A stretch of 64,000 bases of DNA from Ochrobactrum sp. BTU1 (GTDB taxonomy: Bacteria > Pseudomonadota > Alphaproteobacteria > Rhizobiales > Rhizobiaceae): assembly GCA_018798825.1 (NCBI GenBank), contig CP076354.1, positions 1,116,001 through 1,180,000 of the forward strand, written 5' to 3'. This document shows, one piece after another, positions 47,193 through 57,004 of this stretch. The notes beneath the pieces are model-generated. The model was not told where the DNA came from. It worked only from the letters and a program-made list of their open reading frames with translations, and made no database searches. Position numbers and translations under genes: made by a program. The number at the start of each line of letters is the position of its first letter. Position 1 is the first letter of the stretch.

Positions 47193-48431
47193 ATGAATCT
47201 TTTGGCGAAGGCGACCGACATTTCACGGGCAGCAGCAGTCATCGTAGCCGCAGGACGCGGCGAACGGGCGGGACAGAGCACTGAAGGGCCGAAGCAATAT
47301 CGGCGGATCGGCGGCGAAGCAGTGCTTTCGCGCACGCTGCGCGCTTTTGCGCATTGCGCTGAGATCGATCAGATCATCGTGGTCATCCATGCCGATGATG
47401 CGGCGCTTTATGAGAATGCCATCACCGAATATTATGAGAATGTGCGCGTTGTCACCGGTGGTCCGACGCGCCAGGAATCCACGCGACTTGGATTGCTGGC
47501 GCTCAACAATAACGTCCCTGACTATGTCCTCATCCATGATGGTGTGCGTCCATTCATTGAGCAGGATTTGCTTGCACGCATATTCGACAATCTGACACCA
47601 CAGGAAGGCGTGCTGCCTGCCCTTGCCGTTTCGGACACGCTGAAGCAATCGGCCAGTGATGGCACTGTTAGAACGACTGTCCCTCGTGCTGGTCTTTTTG
47701 CAGCACAGACGCCGCAGGCCTTTCCCTTTACCCCGATCCTGGACGCCCACGAAAAAGCTTATCTCAGCGGCCGGTCGGATTTTACCGACGATGCCTCGAT
47801 TGCGGAAGCTTATGGACTTTCCGTGCGTATTATCGAGGGTTCGGCAGACAATACCAAACTCACATGGGCCAAAGATATTGAAATGGCCGACAAACGCTTG
47901 AGGCATGGCATGACTTCATTTCCAGATATCCGCACCGGCAATGGCTATGACGTTCACAGTTTCGAGCCGGGCGACCACGTCACGCTTTGCGGCGTGGCCA
48001 TTCCGCACAACAGGAAACTGAACGGTCATTCGGATGCCGACGTGGCCCTCCACGCACTGACCGATGCCCTGCTTGCCACACGCGGCGCAGGCGATATTGG
48101 CACACATTTCCCGCCTTCCGATCCGCAGTGGAAGGGCGCAGCATCGCATATCTTCGTCGAACATGCGGTCAAGATCGTGCGTGAAGCCGGTGGTCGTATC
48201 GCCAACGCGGATGTGACGATCATCGCTGAAGAACCTAAGATTGGTCCGCATCGCCCCGCAATGATGGAAGCCATGGCCAATATGCTAGGCATTTCGCATG
48301 ACCGTGTTTCCGTCAAAGCGACCACCAACGAGAAAATGGGCTTTGTTGGTCGCGGCGAAGGCATTGCTGCTATCGTTACGGCAACAGTCATCTATCCCGG
48401 TGAGGTTCCTGCCCATGAGGTTCCAGAATGA
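47193..48431 (+). CDS. ispDF: Bifunctional IspD-IspF (MEP isoprenoid pathway)
   Basis: Carries out two non-consecutive steps of the MEP pathway: CTP-dependent cytidylylation of MEP (IspD) and cyclisation to MEcPP (IspF). It is 412 residues. The IspD half starts [15 protein letters not shown] with QSTEGPKQY and shows [11 protein letters not shown]. The IspF half begins about residue 250 ([16 protein letters not shown], metal ligands Asp and His). It continues with [17 protein letters not shown] and [20 protein letters not shown]. The fusion is typical of alphaproteobacteria. It starts at an ATG at 47193 and overlaps cinA by four bases. Confidence 0.97.
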   Translation: MNLLAKATDISRAAAVIVAAGRGERAGQSTEGPKQYRRIGGEAVLSRTLRAFAHCAEIDQIIVVIHADDAALYENAITEYYENVRVVTGGPTRQESTRLGLLALNNNVPDYVLIHDGVRPFIEQDLLARIFDNLTPQEGVLPALAVSDTLKQSASDGTVRTTVPRAGLFAAQTPQAFPFTPILDAHEKAYLSGRSDFTDDASIAEAYGLSVRIIEGSADNTKLTWAKDIEMADKRLRHGMTSFPDIRTGNGYDVHSFEPGDHVTLCGVAIPHNRKLNGHSDADVALHALTDALLATRGAGDIGTHFPPSDPQWKGAASHIFVEHAVKIVREAGGRIANADVTIIAEEPKIGPHRPAMMEAMANMLGISHDRVSVKATTNEKMGFVGRGEGIAAIVTATVIYPGEVPAHEVPE

Positions 48432-48925
48432 CACTTGTTGCGCAAACCCAGGCCATCGACGTACTCAACGCTTGCCGCAAACACGGCATCATGATTGCGA
48501 CAGCAGAATCCTGCACAGGCGGGCTTATCGCGGCAGCACTCACCGATATTGCGGGTTCATCCGATGTGGTGGATCGCGGCTTTGTAACCTACTCCAATGA
48601 AGCCAAGAATGAGATGATCGGCGTCCCGATGGAACTGATCAACCAGGTGGGTGCGGTTTCAAAAGAAGTGGCAATAGCTATGGCAGAAGGCGCGCTGAAC
48701 AATTCACGCGCTGGCATCAGCATTGCCGTTACCGGTATTGCCGGCCCCGGTGGCGGGTCAGCAGAAAAGCCGGTCGGTCTCGTGCACATTGCCAGCGCGC
48801 GCAAAGGTTTTGCCACGCTACACAAAGAATGCCGTTTTGGTGAAAAGTCACGCGAAGACATTCGGCATCAAACCGTGCTTTCTGCGCTGGCACTGGTCCT
48901 TGAGGCGCTGAACTCTAAAGCCTAA
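48428..48925 (+). CDS. pncC: CinA C-terminal-type nicotinamide-nucleotide amidase
   Basis: A stand-alone CinA/PncC domain of 165 residues that deamidates NMN in pyridine-nucleotide recycling. The signatures are [17 protein letters not shown] with the catalytic Ser, [19 protein letters not shown] and [19 protein letters not shown]. The N-terminal MoCF-like domain of full-length CinA is absent, as in many proteobacteria. It overlaps ispDF (ATGA) and its last bases overlap the last bases of the convergent ratA-like gene. Confidence 0.93.
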   Translation: MTLVAQTQAIDVLNACRKHGIMIATAESCTGGLIAAALTDIAGSSDVVDRGFVTYSNEAKNEMIGVPMELINQVGAVSKEVAIAMAEGALNNSRAGISIAVTGIAGPGGGSAEKPVGLVHIASARKGFATLHKECRFGEKSREDIRHQTVLSALALVLEALNSKA

Positions 48926-49377
48926 GCCAGACCGTAAATTGCGTCAGCACGCTTCTCAAAGGCTTCTGAGAACTTGCGGAAAGCCAGATCGAACATTGAT
49001 CCCATCAGCAGCCCAAGCGTGCGACTTTTGAATTCATAGTCGATGAAGAATTCGACGTCACATTCATAACCATCGCTAACCGGCTTAAATGTCCAGCGAT
49101 TGTCGAGATAGCGGAACGGGCCATCGACATATTTCACGTCAATGACGTTTTCGTCCGGTTTCAGAAGCACCTGGCTGGTGAATGTCTCGCGGATCAGCTT
49201 ATAGCCAACCGTCATGTCAGCGATCAGAAGCGTCTTGCCCTCCCGCTCCTTTCGGGAGCGAATTGAGAGTGCTTCGCACATCGGCAGGAATTGCGGATAC
49301 TTTTCCACATCCGACACCAGGGCAAACATCTGGTCTGCCCTGTGATGAACGCGTCTGACATTCGTAAATTGCGGCAT
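48922..49377 (-). CDS. START-domain protein, RatA/Coq10-like
   Basis: A 151-residue polyketide-cyclase/START-fold protein. It starts MPQFTNVRRVHHRADQMFALVSDVEKYPQFLPMCE (positions 1-35), the RatA/Coq10 N-terminus. It ends [12 protein letters not shown] and has LLGSMFDLAFRKFSEAF-like helix residues near 125-140. Homologues bind ubiquinone intermediates (Coq10) or inhibit 70S ribosome assembly when overexpressed (RatA). Ubiquinone chaperoning is the more likely role here. It is six bases after lipA in the same direction; its stop overlaps that of the convergent pncC gene. Confidence 0.87.
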   Translation of the reverse strand: MPQFTNVRRVHHRADQMFALVSDVEKYPQFLPMCEALSIRSRKEREGKTLLIADMTVGYKLIRETFTSQVLLKPDENVIDVKYVDGPFRYLDNRWTFKPVSDGYECDVEFFIDYEFKSRTLGLLMGSMFDLAFRKFSEAFEKRADAIYGLA

Positions 49378-49383
49378 GCGAAC

Positions 49384-50346
49384 TTAAGCCTGTGCTGCAA
49401 CCTGCGCTTCGCGAGCAGCCTTGAGCTTTGCGAAATCGTCACCGGCATGGTGCGATGAACGCGTCAGCGGGCTGGACGCAACGAGCGCAAAGCCCTTGGT
49501 ACGACCAATCGTCTCGAAAGACTTGAATTCGTCTGGCGTCACGAAACGGATCACCGGATGGTGCTTGCGGGTTGGCTGGAGATACTGACCGATGGTCATG
49601 AAATCCACTTCAGCAGAACGAAGGTCGTCCATCAGCTGAAGGATTTCGTTCCGCTCTTCGCCAAGACCAACCATGATGCCGGACTTCGTGAAGATTGTCG
49701 GGTCGAGTTCCTTCACGCGCTGCAACAGGCGGATCGAATGGAAATAACGAGCGCCCGGGCGAACCTTGAGATACTTCGACGGAACCGTTTCCAGATTGTG
49801 ATTGAACACGTCAGGGCGTGCCTTGACCACGATCTCAAGCGCGCCTTCCTTGCGCAGGAAGTCTGGTGTTAGAATTTCAATCGTCGTCTTCGGGGTCGCC
49901 GCGCGGATCGCGCGAATAACCTCGGCAAAATGCTGCGCGCCGCCATCGGCCAGATCGTCACGGTCAACAGAGGTGATGACAACATGGGTCAGGCCCATCT
50001 GCTTGATCGCGCGCGCAACACTTTCCGGCTCATTCGGATCAAGCGCTTTTGGGATACCGGTCGAAACATTACAGAAAGCACAGGCGCGGGTGCAGATTTC
50101 GCCCATGATCATGAAGGTCGCGTGCTTCTTTTCCCAGCACTCGCCAATGTTCGGACAACCGGCTTCTTCGCAAACGGTAACGAGCTTGTTCGAACGGACA
50201 ATCTCGCGGGTTTCATTATAGCCGCGTGAAACGGGAGCCTTAACGCGGATCCAGTCCGGCTTCTTCAGAATTTCGGTGTCTGGACGGTGAGCCTTTTCAG
50301 GGTGCCGCTGACGTCTCTGGTTCACTGTATCGAGAACTGTAACCAT
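49384..50346 (-). CDS. lipA: Lipoyl synthase
   Basis: Radical-SAM enzyme inserting two sulfurs into octanoyl groups on lipoyl domains, including those of PdhB and PdhC encoded nearby. It is 320 residues. The auxiliary 4Fe-4S cluster uses [13 protein letters not shown], the radical SAM cluster [11 protein letters not shown], and the C-terminal serine ligand lies in [28 protein letters not shown] and IMVGLGE are further family motifs. It begins at an ATG at 50346 and is grouped with the pdh genes, which fits its product's use. Confidence 0.97.
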   Translation of the reverse strand: MVTVLDTVNQRRQRHPEKAHRPDTEILKKPDWIRVKAPVSRGYNETREIVRSNKLVTVCEEAGCPNIGECWEKKHATFMIMGEICTRACAFCNVSTGIPKALDPNEPESVARAIKQMGLTHVVITSVDRDDLADGGAQHFAEVIRAIRAATPKTTIEILTPDFLRKEGALEIVVKARPDVFNHNLETVPSKYLKVRPGARYFHSIRLLQRVKELDPTIFTKSGIMVGLGEERNEILQLMDDLRSAEVDFMTIGQYLQPTRKHHPVIRFVTPDEFKSFETIGRTKGFALVASSPLTRSSHHAGDDFAKLKAAREAQVAAQA

Positions 50347-50470
50347 GCTGTTTCCTGCCTATCTGAAACAAATGCCTGAGAGCTAATCTGTTCCAATAAT
50401 GGGTAGACCCCTGACTTAACGCTTGCCCTAACAATTTGATACGCTGCAATGCAATGGCATTTGCTGCGGC

Positions 50471-50686
50471 TTACCGTCTCGCTGCCATACCTAATGCTCT
50501 GAAAACCAACGCCCAGATGAGGCCAAACAGAAAGCCGCCTAATCCGAGAGCGAATGTCAATATCCAGACGCCGTACCAGCCAGCGATAGCCATTCCGTTG
50601 ACCGATATGGTGTTTCCGCCGAGCAAGCTCAAGCTTCCTGCCAGAAAGCCTAAAGCAAGACCGCCTGTCGTACACCATTTAATCAT
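50471..50686 (-). CDS. Small two-helix membrane protein (hypothetical)
   Basis: A 71-residue protein starting at the ATG at 50686 (MIKWCTTGGLALGFLAGSLS). Two membrane helices are predicted, about residues 7-23 and 38-64 (YGVWILTFALGLGGFLFG), and it ends RALGMAARR. No strong ribosome-binding site is visible, and I do not recognise a family. The amphipathic composition and position between lpdA and lipA make it likely real. Frames on the opposite strand here are shadows. Confidence 0.65.
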   Translation of the reverse strand: MIKWCTTGGLALGFLAGSLSLLGGNTISVNGMAIAGWYGVWILTFALGLGGFLFGLIWALVFRALGMAARR

Positions 50687-50787
50687 GGGCCAAGCGGCAC
50701 GCCGCCATGGCCCTCCATTATCAATCAGCGGAATGAGTTCACTCCTTTAAGAGCGTTTCCTCGTGAATTGAATTCAAAGTTTGAAAA

Positions 50788-50831
50788 CCGACATTTGCAC
50801 AACACTTGTTGTGAAGAGGTGCAAATGTCGG
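50788..50831 (-). terminator. Long-stem terminator of lpdA with nested hairpin
   Basis: A 13-bp perfect outer stem, CCGACATTTGCAC and GTGCAAATGTCGG. Within it CACAACA pairs with TGTTGTG as an alternative inner hairpin. On the minus strand TTTTC follows. It begins 16 bp after the lpdA stop. Confidence 0.75.
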
Positions 50832-50846
50832 AATCAGGTCTCTGAA

Positions 50847-52292
50847 TTACATATTCAGCGCGCGGCCATAGGCATCCAGTACGCTTTCCTTCATCGTTTC
50901 GGAAATCGTTGGATGCGGGAAGACCGAGTGCATCAGTTCTTCTTCAGTGGTTTCAAGGTTCATCGCAACGACGAAGCCCTGAATAAGTTCGGTCACTTCG
51001 GCGCCAACAAGATGCGCGCCCAGCAGCTGTCCGGTCTTCTTGTCGAAGATCGTCTTGACCAGACCCTGATCTTCACCAAGTGCAATCGCTTTACCGTTTG
51101 CTACAAATGGGAAACGACCGACACGAATGTCGAGGCCTTTTTCCTTTGCCTTGGCTTCAGTCAAACCAACCGATGCAACCTGTGGGTTACAATAGGTGCA
51201 GCCTGGGACCATATTGCGGTCAAGCGGATGAACATTTGGCAGACCTGCAATCTTTTCAACGCAGATAACAGCTTCATGCTCAGCCTTGTGAGCCAGCATC
51301 GGCGGACCAGCAACGTCACCAATCGCATAAATGCCATCAACATTGGTCTTGCAATAAGCGTCGATGGCAATGCAGCCACGATCAGTCTTAACGCCAAGTG
51401 CTTCAAGACCGATCTTCTCGATATTGCCCTGAACGCCAACAGCCGAAATCATGCGATCAACGGTGAGTGTCTGAACCTTGCCATCCTTGGTTTCGATATG
51501 AGCTGTCACATTGTTTGCGCCCTTCTCAACTTTGGAAACCTTGGCTTCGGTGATGATCTTGAGACCGCGCTTTTCGAGCTGCTTGCGTGCGAAAGCCGAA
51601 ATTTCCGCATCTTCAACAGGCATGATCTGCGACATCAGTTCAACGACGGTAACATCAACGCCCATGTCGTTATAGAACGAGGCAAACTCGATGCCGATTG
51701 CGCCCGAACCCATGACCAGCATGGTTTTCGGCAGTTCCTGCGGCACCATCGCTTCAAAGTAAGTCCAGATCAGCTTGCCATCTGGCTCAATGCCTGGAAG
51801 CGCACGCGGACGCGCACCTGTTGCAACGATGATGTGCTTAGCCTTGTAAGTGCCCTCGCCAAGTGTGTTCTTCGGCTGAGGTGCCTGTGGCAGCATCGGC
51901 GCCTTGGAAGTCTTGGAAACGACGATTTCACCCGGCTTGGAAAGCTTTGCTTCGCCCCAGATCACATCGATCTTGTTCTTCTTCATCAGGAAGCCGACGC
52001 CACCGTTCATGCGCTCGGCAATGCCGCGCGAACGCGAAACAACAGCCTTGATATCGGCAGTGATTGAACCTTCAAGCTTCAGACCATAATTTTTGGCATG
52101 ATCAGCGAGGTGCTTCACTTCAGCCGAACGCAGAAGCGCTTTGGTCGGGATACAACCCCAGTTGGAGCAGATGCCAGCGAGATGTTCGCGCTCTACAACA
52201 GCCGTCTTGAGCCCGAGCTGTGCTGCGCGGATCGCCGCAACATAGCCTCCAGGGCCGGATCCGATAACAATAACGTCGTAAGTGTCGGCCAT
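50847..52292 (-). CDS. lpdA: Dihydrolipoamide dehydrogenase (E3)
   Basis: Flavoprotein reoxidising the lipoyl groups of the pyruvate dehydrogenase complex and passing electrons to NAD+. It is 481 residues. It shows the FAD motif VIGSGPGGYVAAIRAAQLG, the redox disulfide CSNWGCIPTKAL, the NAD motif VMGSGAIGIEFASFY, AIGDVAGPPMLAHKAEHE, and the C-terminal HPHPTISE-like His-Glu pair (FPHPTISE). It lies in the pdh gene group, 17 bp after the acetyltransferase gene, so it is probably the PDH-specific E3 rather than that of another complex. Confidence 0.97.
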   Translation of the reverse strand: MADTYDVIVIGSGPGGYVAAIRAAQLGLKTAVVEREHLAGICSNWGCIPTKALLRSAEVKHLADHAKNYGLKLEGSITADIKAVVSRSRGIAERMNGGVGFLMKKNKIDVIWGEAKLSKPGEIVVSKTSKAPMLPQAPQPKNTLGEGTYKAKHIIVATGARPRALPGIEPDGKLIWTYFEAMVPQELPKTMLVMGSGAIGIEFASFYNDMGVDVTVVELMSQIMPVEDAEISAFARKQLEKRGLKIITEAKVSKVEKGANNVTAHIETKDGKVQTLTVDRMISAVGVQGNIEKIGLEALGVKTDRGCIAIDAYCKTNVDGIYAIGDVAGPPMLAHKAEHEAVICVEKIAGLPNVHPLDRNMVPGCTYCNPQVASVGLTEAKAKEKGLDIRVGRFPFVANGKAIALGEDQGLVKTIFDKKTGQLLGAHLVGAEVTELIQGFVVAMNLETTEEELMHSVFPHPTISETMKESVLDAYGRALNM

Positions 52293-52309
52293 ATTGTTCC
52301 TGCCTTTGC

Positions 52310-52897
52310 TCAGTTCACATTCCGGGTAAGCAATACCCAGTCATGAACTTTGTCCTGCCCGATACGCTTCACAGCTTCGAGCCGTTCCATTTCTTCAAAT
52401 CCATAACCGCGATAAAGCGAAAGCGCTACGCCATTATGGCTTTCTGTTATCAGGCTGAGACTGGCGTTCCCGCTCAGTTTTGCCTGCTCGATTTCATTTG
52501 CAACGAGTGCGCGACCGATACTCTTGCCACGAAATTTCTGATAAACGGCAACGCTGTCTATAAAACGGCTGCCGATCACCTTGCATTGAAGTGCAATAAG
52601 TTGAGCCAGAACCTCGTTCTGTGGCTTTAGCTCATGCAAGCTTTCGTCCAGAGTAAAACCAATGGATAATCCAGCTGTAACGCCATCCCACTCGGCGATG
52701 GTCGTTCCTTGCCAGCCCTCCATGCCAGCTTCCTGCATCTGACGTAAGCCCGCCTCCATCACGGTCTCAGCGTCGCAATCATGCATAACACTTTGCCACA
52801 ACCAATGTGCGAAGCCATGAGAAGAGATATCGACCAAAATGGCTATCTCGGCAGCATCATGGCGTTCAGCCGGGCGAAGTTTGAGTAGTCCTGCCAT
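52310..52897 (-). CDS. GNAT-family N-acetyltransferase
   Basis: A 195-residue acetyl-CoA-dependent transferase. The acetyl-CoA-binding motif A is VAVYQKFRGKSIGRALVANE near residues 117-136. Motif B is represented by LSLYRGYGFEEMERLEAV. The N-terminal half (LKLRPAERHDAAEIAILVD) is typical of GNAT proteins. The substrate is unknown. The gene lies between pdhC and lpdA in the same direction; a strong hairpin separates it from pdhC, so it may be expressed at a lower level than pdhABC. A link to PDH or protein acetylation would be speculation. Confidence 0.88.
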   Translation of the reverse strand: MAGLLKLRPAERHDAAEIAILVDISSHGFAHWLWQSVMHDCDAETVMEAGLRQMQEAGMEGWQGTTIAEWDGVTAGLSIGFTLDESLHELKPQNEVLAQLIALQCKVIGSRFIDSVAVYQKFRGKSIGRALVANEIEQAKLSGNASLSLITESHNGVALSLYRGYGFEEMERLEAVKRIGQDKVHDWVLLTRNVN

Positions 52898-52909
52898 TCA
52901 AAACCTCAA

Positions 52910-52934
52910 GCGCCGCATTCTGAGAATGCGGCGC
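52910..52934 (-). terminator. Hairpin between pdhC and the GNAT gene (attenuator/terminator-like)
   Basis: GCGCCGCATTC-TGA-GAATGCGGCGC, an 11-bp perfect stem 17 bp past the pdhC stop. No T-run follows on the minus strand, so partial termination or transcript stabilisation is more likely than full termination. Confidence 0.6.
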
Positions 52935-52951
52935 ATTTAAAGGTCATCCAA

Positions 52952-54307
52952 TCAGACCAGCATACCCATCGGGTTTTCGATGTGGCGCTTGAAGGCCTGT
53001 GCAAGTTCAGCGGCTAGAGCACCATCGACGGCACGGTGATCGGTGGAAAGGGTTACGGACATAACCGTCGCAACCTTGATTTCACCGTTCTTGACCACTG
53101 CGCGCTGTTCGCCCGCACCGATTGCGAAGATCGTCGCATGTGGTGGGTTGATGATTGCTGCAAAGTCCTTCACGCCGAACATGCCGAGGTTGGACACAGA
53201 GGTCGAACCACCCTGATATTCATCAGGCTTGAGCTTGCGATCCCGCGCCCGCTTGGCAAGGTCCTTCATCTCGTTGGAGATGGCGGACAGCGTTTTGGAT
53301 TCCGACTGACGCACGATTGGCGTAATCAGACCGCCAGGGATCGACACAGCAACGCCGACATCCGCACGCTTGTGCTTGATCATGCCGCCTTCAGTCCAGG
53401 AGACATTGGCTTCAGGAATGTCACGCAGCGCAAGAGCAACAGCCTTGATCACCAGATCGTTGACAGAAAGCTTGTAGGCCGGAACCTCGCCCTTCTCCGT
53501 CTTGGTCAGTGGTGCAGCCGAATTGATCTGCGAACGCAGAGCCAGAAGCGCATCGAGTTCGCAATCGATCGTCAGATAGAAATGCGGAACAGTCTGCTTC
53601 GATTCAACCAGACGGCGGGCAATGGTCTTGCGCATACCGTCGTGAGGAACGATTTCGTATGTGCCTTCTTCAAAGAGCTTGAGGATGGCATCATCCGACT
53701 GAGGCTTTGGAGCCGATGCAGCTGCCTGCGGCGCAGCGGATGCTGCTTTCGCTCCGCCGGACTTAATTGCAGCTTCAACGTCACGCTGAACGACACGGCC
53801 ATGAGGACCAGTGCCTTTTACAGCGGAAACATCAACGCCTGCATCCTTGGCGATGCGACGAGCAAGCGGCGATGCGAAAACGCGGTCGCCCTTGTTCTCG
53901 GCACCCTTGTTCTCAGCACTCTTGGCTGCTGCCGGAGCAGCTGCTGGGGCTTCAGCCTTTGCAGGAGCCGCGGTTGCAACTTCCTTCTTTGGCTCTTCCT
54001 TAGCCGCTTCTGCCTTTGGTGCAGGAGCGGAGTCGCCACCTTTGGCTGCTTCTGCAACATCCTCGCCGTCTTCGGCGAGGATTGCGATCAGCGCGTTGAC
54101 CTTGACGCCTTCGGTTCCGGCAGGAACGACGAGCTTAGCAACAACACCTTCATCGACAGCTTCGACTTCCATCGTCGCCTTGTCGGTTTCGATCTCGGCG
54201 ATCACATCGCCTGACGTAACCTTGTCGCCTTCTTTGACCAGCCACTTGGAGAGATTGCCCTCTTCCATGGTTGGCGAAAGTGCTGGCATGGTGATTTTAA
54301 TCGGCAT
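52952..54307 (-). CDS. pdhC: Pyruvate dehydrogenase E2, dihydrolipoamide acetyltransferase
   Basis: Core acetyltransferase of the PDH complex. It is 451 residues. The N-terminal lipoyl domain carries the lipoylated Lys in [17 protein letters not shown] (Lys43 region). An Ala/Pro/Lys/Glu linker follows, with a short tandem [11 protein letters not shown]. The E1/E3-binding domain is [20 protein letters not shown]. The catalytic domain ends [19 protein letters not shown] with the active His. Its lipoyl domain is nearly the same as that of PdhB. It starts 13 bp after pdhB. Confidence 0.97.
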   Translation of the reverse strand: MPIKITMPALSPTMEEGNLSKWLVKEGDKVTSGDVIAEIETDKATMEVEAVDEGVVAKLVVPAGTEGVKVNALIAILAEDGEDVAEAAKGGDSAPAPKAEAAKEEPKKEVATAAPAKAEAPAAAPAAAKSAENKGAENKGDRVFASPLARRIAKDAGVDVSAVKGTGPHGRVVQRDVEAAIKSGGAKAASAAPQAAASAPKPQSDDAILKLFEEGTYEIVPHDGMRKTIARRLVESKQTVPHFYLTIDCELDALLALRSQINSAAPLTKTEKGEVPAYKLSVNDLVIKAVALALRDIPEANVSWTEGGMIKHKRADVGVAVSIPGGLITPIVRQSESKTLSAISNEMKDLAKRARDRKLKPDEYQGGSTSVSNLGMFGVKDFAAIINPPHATIFAIGAGEQRAVVKNGEIKVATVMSVTLSTDHRAVDGALAAELAQAFKRHIENPMGMLV

Positions 54308-54320
54308 GTCCAGTACCTCC

Positions 54321-55709
54321 TCAGGCGGTGTAGGTCACGGCTTTCACCGCTTCCACCACTTCTGCAACAGTTGGCAGAGCCAGCTTTTCGAGATTTGCCG
54401 CATATGGCATCGGAACGTCCTTGCCAGCGATCGTCAGGATCGGCGCATCGAGATAATCGAAAGCCTGCTGCATGACGCGGGTGGCAATTTCAGTGCCAAC
54501 GGAAGACTGTGGGTAGCCTTCTTCAACGGTGACGAGACGACCGGTCTTCTTTACCGATTCAACGACCGTTGGAATATCCATTGGGCGGATGGTGCGCAGA
54601 TCGATGATTTCGACATCGATGCCCTGTGCAGCCAGCTCTTCAGCAGCCTTGACCGCATAGGTCATGCCGATACCGAACGAAACGATGGTCGCGTCCTTGC
54701 CCTGCTTGTGAATGCGAGCCTTGCCGATTGGCAGAACGAAATCGTCAAGCTTCGGCACATCGAAATGATGACCATAGAGAATTTCGTTTTCAAGGAAGAT
54801 GACCGGATTCGGATCGCGGATAGCAGCCTTGAGAAGACCCTTCGCGTCAGCAGCCGAGTAAGGCATGACGACCTTCAGGCCAGGGATCTGGCTGTACCAT
54901 GCGGCATAGCACTGGGAGTGCTGGGCGGCAACGCGGGCAGCAGCGCCCGAAGGACCGCGGAACACCATCGGAGCGCCCATCTGGCCACCTGACATATAAA
55001 GCGTCTTTGCAGCCGAATTGATGATCTGGTCAATCGCCTGCATGGCGAAGTTGAAGGTCATGAATTCGACAATCGGCTTCAAGCCAGCCATTGCAGCACC
55101 AACGCCGACGCCGGCAAAACCATGCTCGGTGATCGGGGTATCGACAACGCGGCGTGCGCCGAATTCGTCGAGAAGACCCTGTGTGATCTTGTAGGCGCCC
55201 TGATATTCGGCAACTTCTTCACCCATGATGAAGACGTTCTCGTCGCGGCGCATTTCTTCAGCCATGGCGTCGCGCAGTGCTTCACGCACAGTCATCGAAA
55301 CCATTTCTGTACCGGCTGGAATGTCCGGATCGGAAGCAACTTCAACTTTCGGAGCAGCAGGCACGCTATCGGCCTTCTTTTCCTCAGTCTTTGGTGCTTC
55401 TTTTGCTTCTTCTTTCGGTGCTTCAGCTTTTGCAGCAGGAGCAGAACCGATGTCGGAGGCGCTTTCGCCATCGCCGAGCAGAACAGCAATCGGCGTGTTG
55501 ACCTTCACGCCTTCGGTTCCTTCTGCGATGAGAATTTTACCGACGGTGCCTTCGTCTACAGCTTCGACTTCCATCGTCGCCTTATCGGTTTCGATTTCAG
55601 CGATCACGTCACCGGATGTGACCTTGTCGCCTTCTTTTTTCAGCCACTTGGACAGTTTGCCTTCTTCCATCGTCGGGGAAAGGGCAGGCATGAGAATTTC
55701 TACGGGCAT
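54321..55709 (-). CDS. pdhB: Pyruvate dehydrogenase E1 beta subunit with N-terminal lipoyl domain
   Basis: Beta subunit of the thiamine-diphosphate E1. It is 462 residues because an extra lipoyl domain ([20 protein letters not shown], lipoylated Lys in [12 protein letters not shown]) and an Ala/Glu/Lys/Pro-rich linker precede the usual E1-beta body. Such a fusion is typical of rhizobial-type PDH. The body begins near [20 protein letters not shown] and contains [19 protein letters not shown] and [17 protein letters not shown]. It lies 18 bp downstream of pdhA and 13 bp before pdhC. Confidence 0.97.
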   Translation of the reverse strand: MPVEILMPALSPTMEEGKLSKWLKKEGDKVTSGDVIAEIETDKATMEVEAVDEGTVGKILIAEGTEGVKVNTPIAVLLGDGESASDIGSAPAAKAEAPKEEAKEAPKTEEKKADSVPAAPKVEVASDPDIPAGTEMVSMTVREALRDAMAEEMRRDENVFIMGEEVAEYQGAYKITQGLLDEFGARRVVDTPITEHGFAGVGVGAAMAGLKPIVEFMTFNFAMQAIDQIINSAAKTLYMSGGQMGAPMVFRGPSGAAARVAAQHSQCYAAWYSQIPGLKVVMPYSAADAKGLLKAAIRDPNPVIFLENEILYGHHFDVPKLDDFVLPIGKARIHKQGKDATIVSFGIGMTYAVKAAEELAAQGIDVEIIDLRTIRPMDIPTVVESVKKTGRLVTVEEGYPQSSVGTEIATRVMQQAFDYLDAPILTIAGKDVPMPYAANLEKLALPTVAEVVEAVKAVTYTA

Positions 55710-55727
55710 GACAATACCTTTCCTGAA

Positions 55728-56768
55728 TTAGAGCAGAATATCCGTGTAGAGCTCGGAAACATCCGGCTCTGGATCGTTTTGAGCGAAATCGGCCGAATCA
55801 GCGACGATGTCGCGGACTTCCTTGTCGATTTCCTTCAGCTCTTCTTCAGTGGCCCAGTTATTTTCAATCAGGCGCTGTTTGACCTGTTCAATAGGATCGT
55901 GCTCGGAGCGCATCTTCTGCACTTCGTCCTTCGAGCGATACTTCGCAGGATCGGACATCGAGTGACCGCGATAACGATAGGTTTCCATTTCAAGAATCAA
56001 TGGACCCTTGCCAGCACGCGCCCATTCAGCAGCAGCTTCAGCAGCAGCAGCAACGGCGCGAACGTCCATACCGTCAACCTTGATGCCCGGAACGTTGAAC
56101 GAAACGCCGCGCTTGGAGAAATCTGTTTCAGCGGAAGAACGCGAAACCGATGTACCCATTGCATAGCGGTTGTTTTCGATCACGTAGATCACCGGAAGCT
56201 TCCACAGCGATGCCATGTTGAAAGCTTCATAGACCTGGCCCTGATTGGCAGCGCCATCACCGAAATAGGTGACAGAGATATTGTCATTGCCGCGATACTT
56301 GTTCGCAAAGGCAAGACCAGTGCCAAGAGGAACCTGAGCGCCGACGATACCATGACCGCCGTAAAAGCCCTTTTCCTTCGAGAACATGTGCATGGAGCCG
56401 CCCTTGCCCTTGGAGTAACCTCCACGGCGACCGGTCAGCTCGGCCATAACGCCACGCGCTTCCATGCCGGTTGCCAGCATGTGACCATGGTCACGATAGG
56501 AAGTGATGATCTGATCACCTTCCTTGAGCGCACTCTGCATACCAACGACGACAGCTTCCTGACCGATATAAAGGTGACAGAAGCCACCGATAAAGCCCAT
56601 ACCATAAAGCTGTCCGGCCTTTTCTTCGAAACGGCGGATCAACAGCATTTCACGGTAAGCGTTCAGTTCCTGCTCTTTAGTGAAATCAGCTGGCGCTGGA
56701 GTCTTGGGAACATTCCCAAAAGACGCCTGCGATTTTCCAGCCGACGCCTTATTAGCCTTCGGTGCCAT
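55728..56768 (-). CDS. pdhA: Pyruvate dehydrogenase E1 alpha subunit
   Basis: Decarboxylating alpha subunit. I start at the ATG at 56768 (MAPKANKASAGKSQASFGNV), with GGGAG upstream; the frame open to 56849 is not supported. It is 346 residues. The thiamine-diphosphate motif is GDGAANQGQVYEAFNMASLW, ending ENN. It also shows FIGGFCHLYIGQEA, GSMHMFSKEKGFYGGHGIVG and the phosphorylation-loop equivalent YRYRGHSMSDPAKYRSKDE. It is first in the pdhABC operon; the 236-bp upstream gap has a palindromic repeat next to its start. Confidence 0.97.
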   Translation of the reverse strand: MAPKANKASAGKSQASFGNVPKTPAPADFTKEQELNAYREMLLIRRFEEKAGQLYGMGFIGGFCHLYIGQEAVVVGMQSALKEGDQIITSYRDHGHMLATGMEARGVMAELTGRRGGYSKGKGGSMHMFSKEKGFYGGHGIVGAQVPLGTGLAFANKYRGNDNISVTYFGDGAANQGQVYEAFNMASLWKLPVIYVIENNRYAMGTSVSRSSAETDFSKRGVSFNVPGIKVDGMDVRAVAAAAEAAAEWARAGKGPLILEMETYRYRGHSMSDPAKYRSKDEVQKMRSEHDPIEQVKQRLIENNWATEEELKEIDKEVRDIVADSADFAQNDPEPDVSELYTDILL

Positions 56769-56782
56769 ATCTCGCTCCCTAC

Positions 56783-56824
56783 AGCATGCACCCAAAATCG
56801 GGATCGATTTTGAAAGCAACATGC
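56783..56824. repeat. Palindromic element upstream of pdhA
   Basis: AGCATG and CATGC ends with an inner CAAAATCG / CGATTTTG pair. It is similar in design to the other short elements and close enough to the pdhA start to lie in its leader. Confidence 0.4.
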
Positions 56825-57004
56825 GTCGATTCAAATTATCAGAGCACATTCACGCACACGAAGGACGCGCGGCGCTCTACGATTGTCGTTCTATTGTGAC
56901 GTTATACGGGCAATTTACAAGATACAATATGCGCGTAGAGCATAGCTGCTATGCCGCCAAGCCCTTAAAAACATATCACAAAAAGACAATTAACCGGGAT
57001 TTGG

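Noticed and set aside
53036..54214. A 392-codon frame opposite pdhC
   Set aside because: Shadow of the Ala/Pro/Glu-rich E2 gene; Cys-rich translation with no domain.
55122..56813. A 563-codon frame opposite pdhA and pdhB
   Set aside because: It spans two verified genes on the other strand and has low-complexity Phe/Ser-rich translation typical of a shadow frame.
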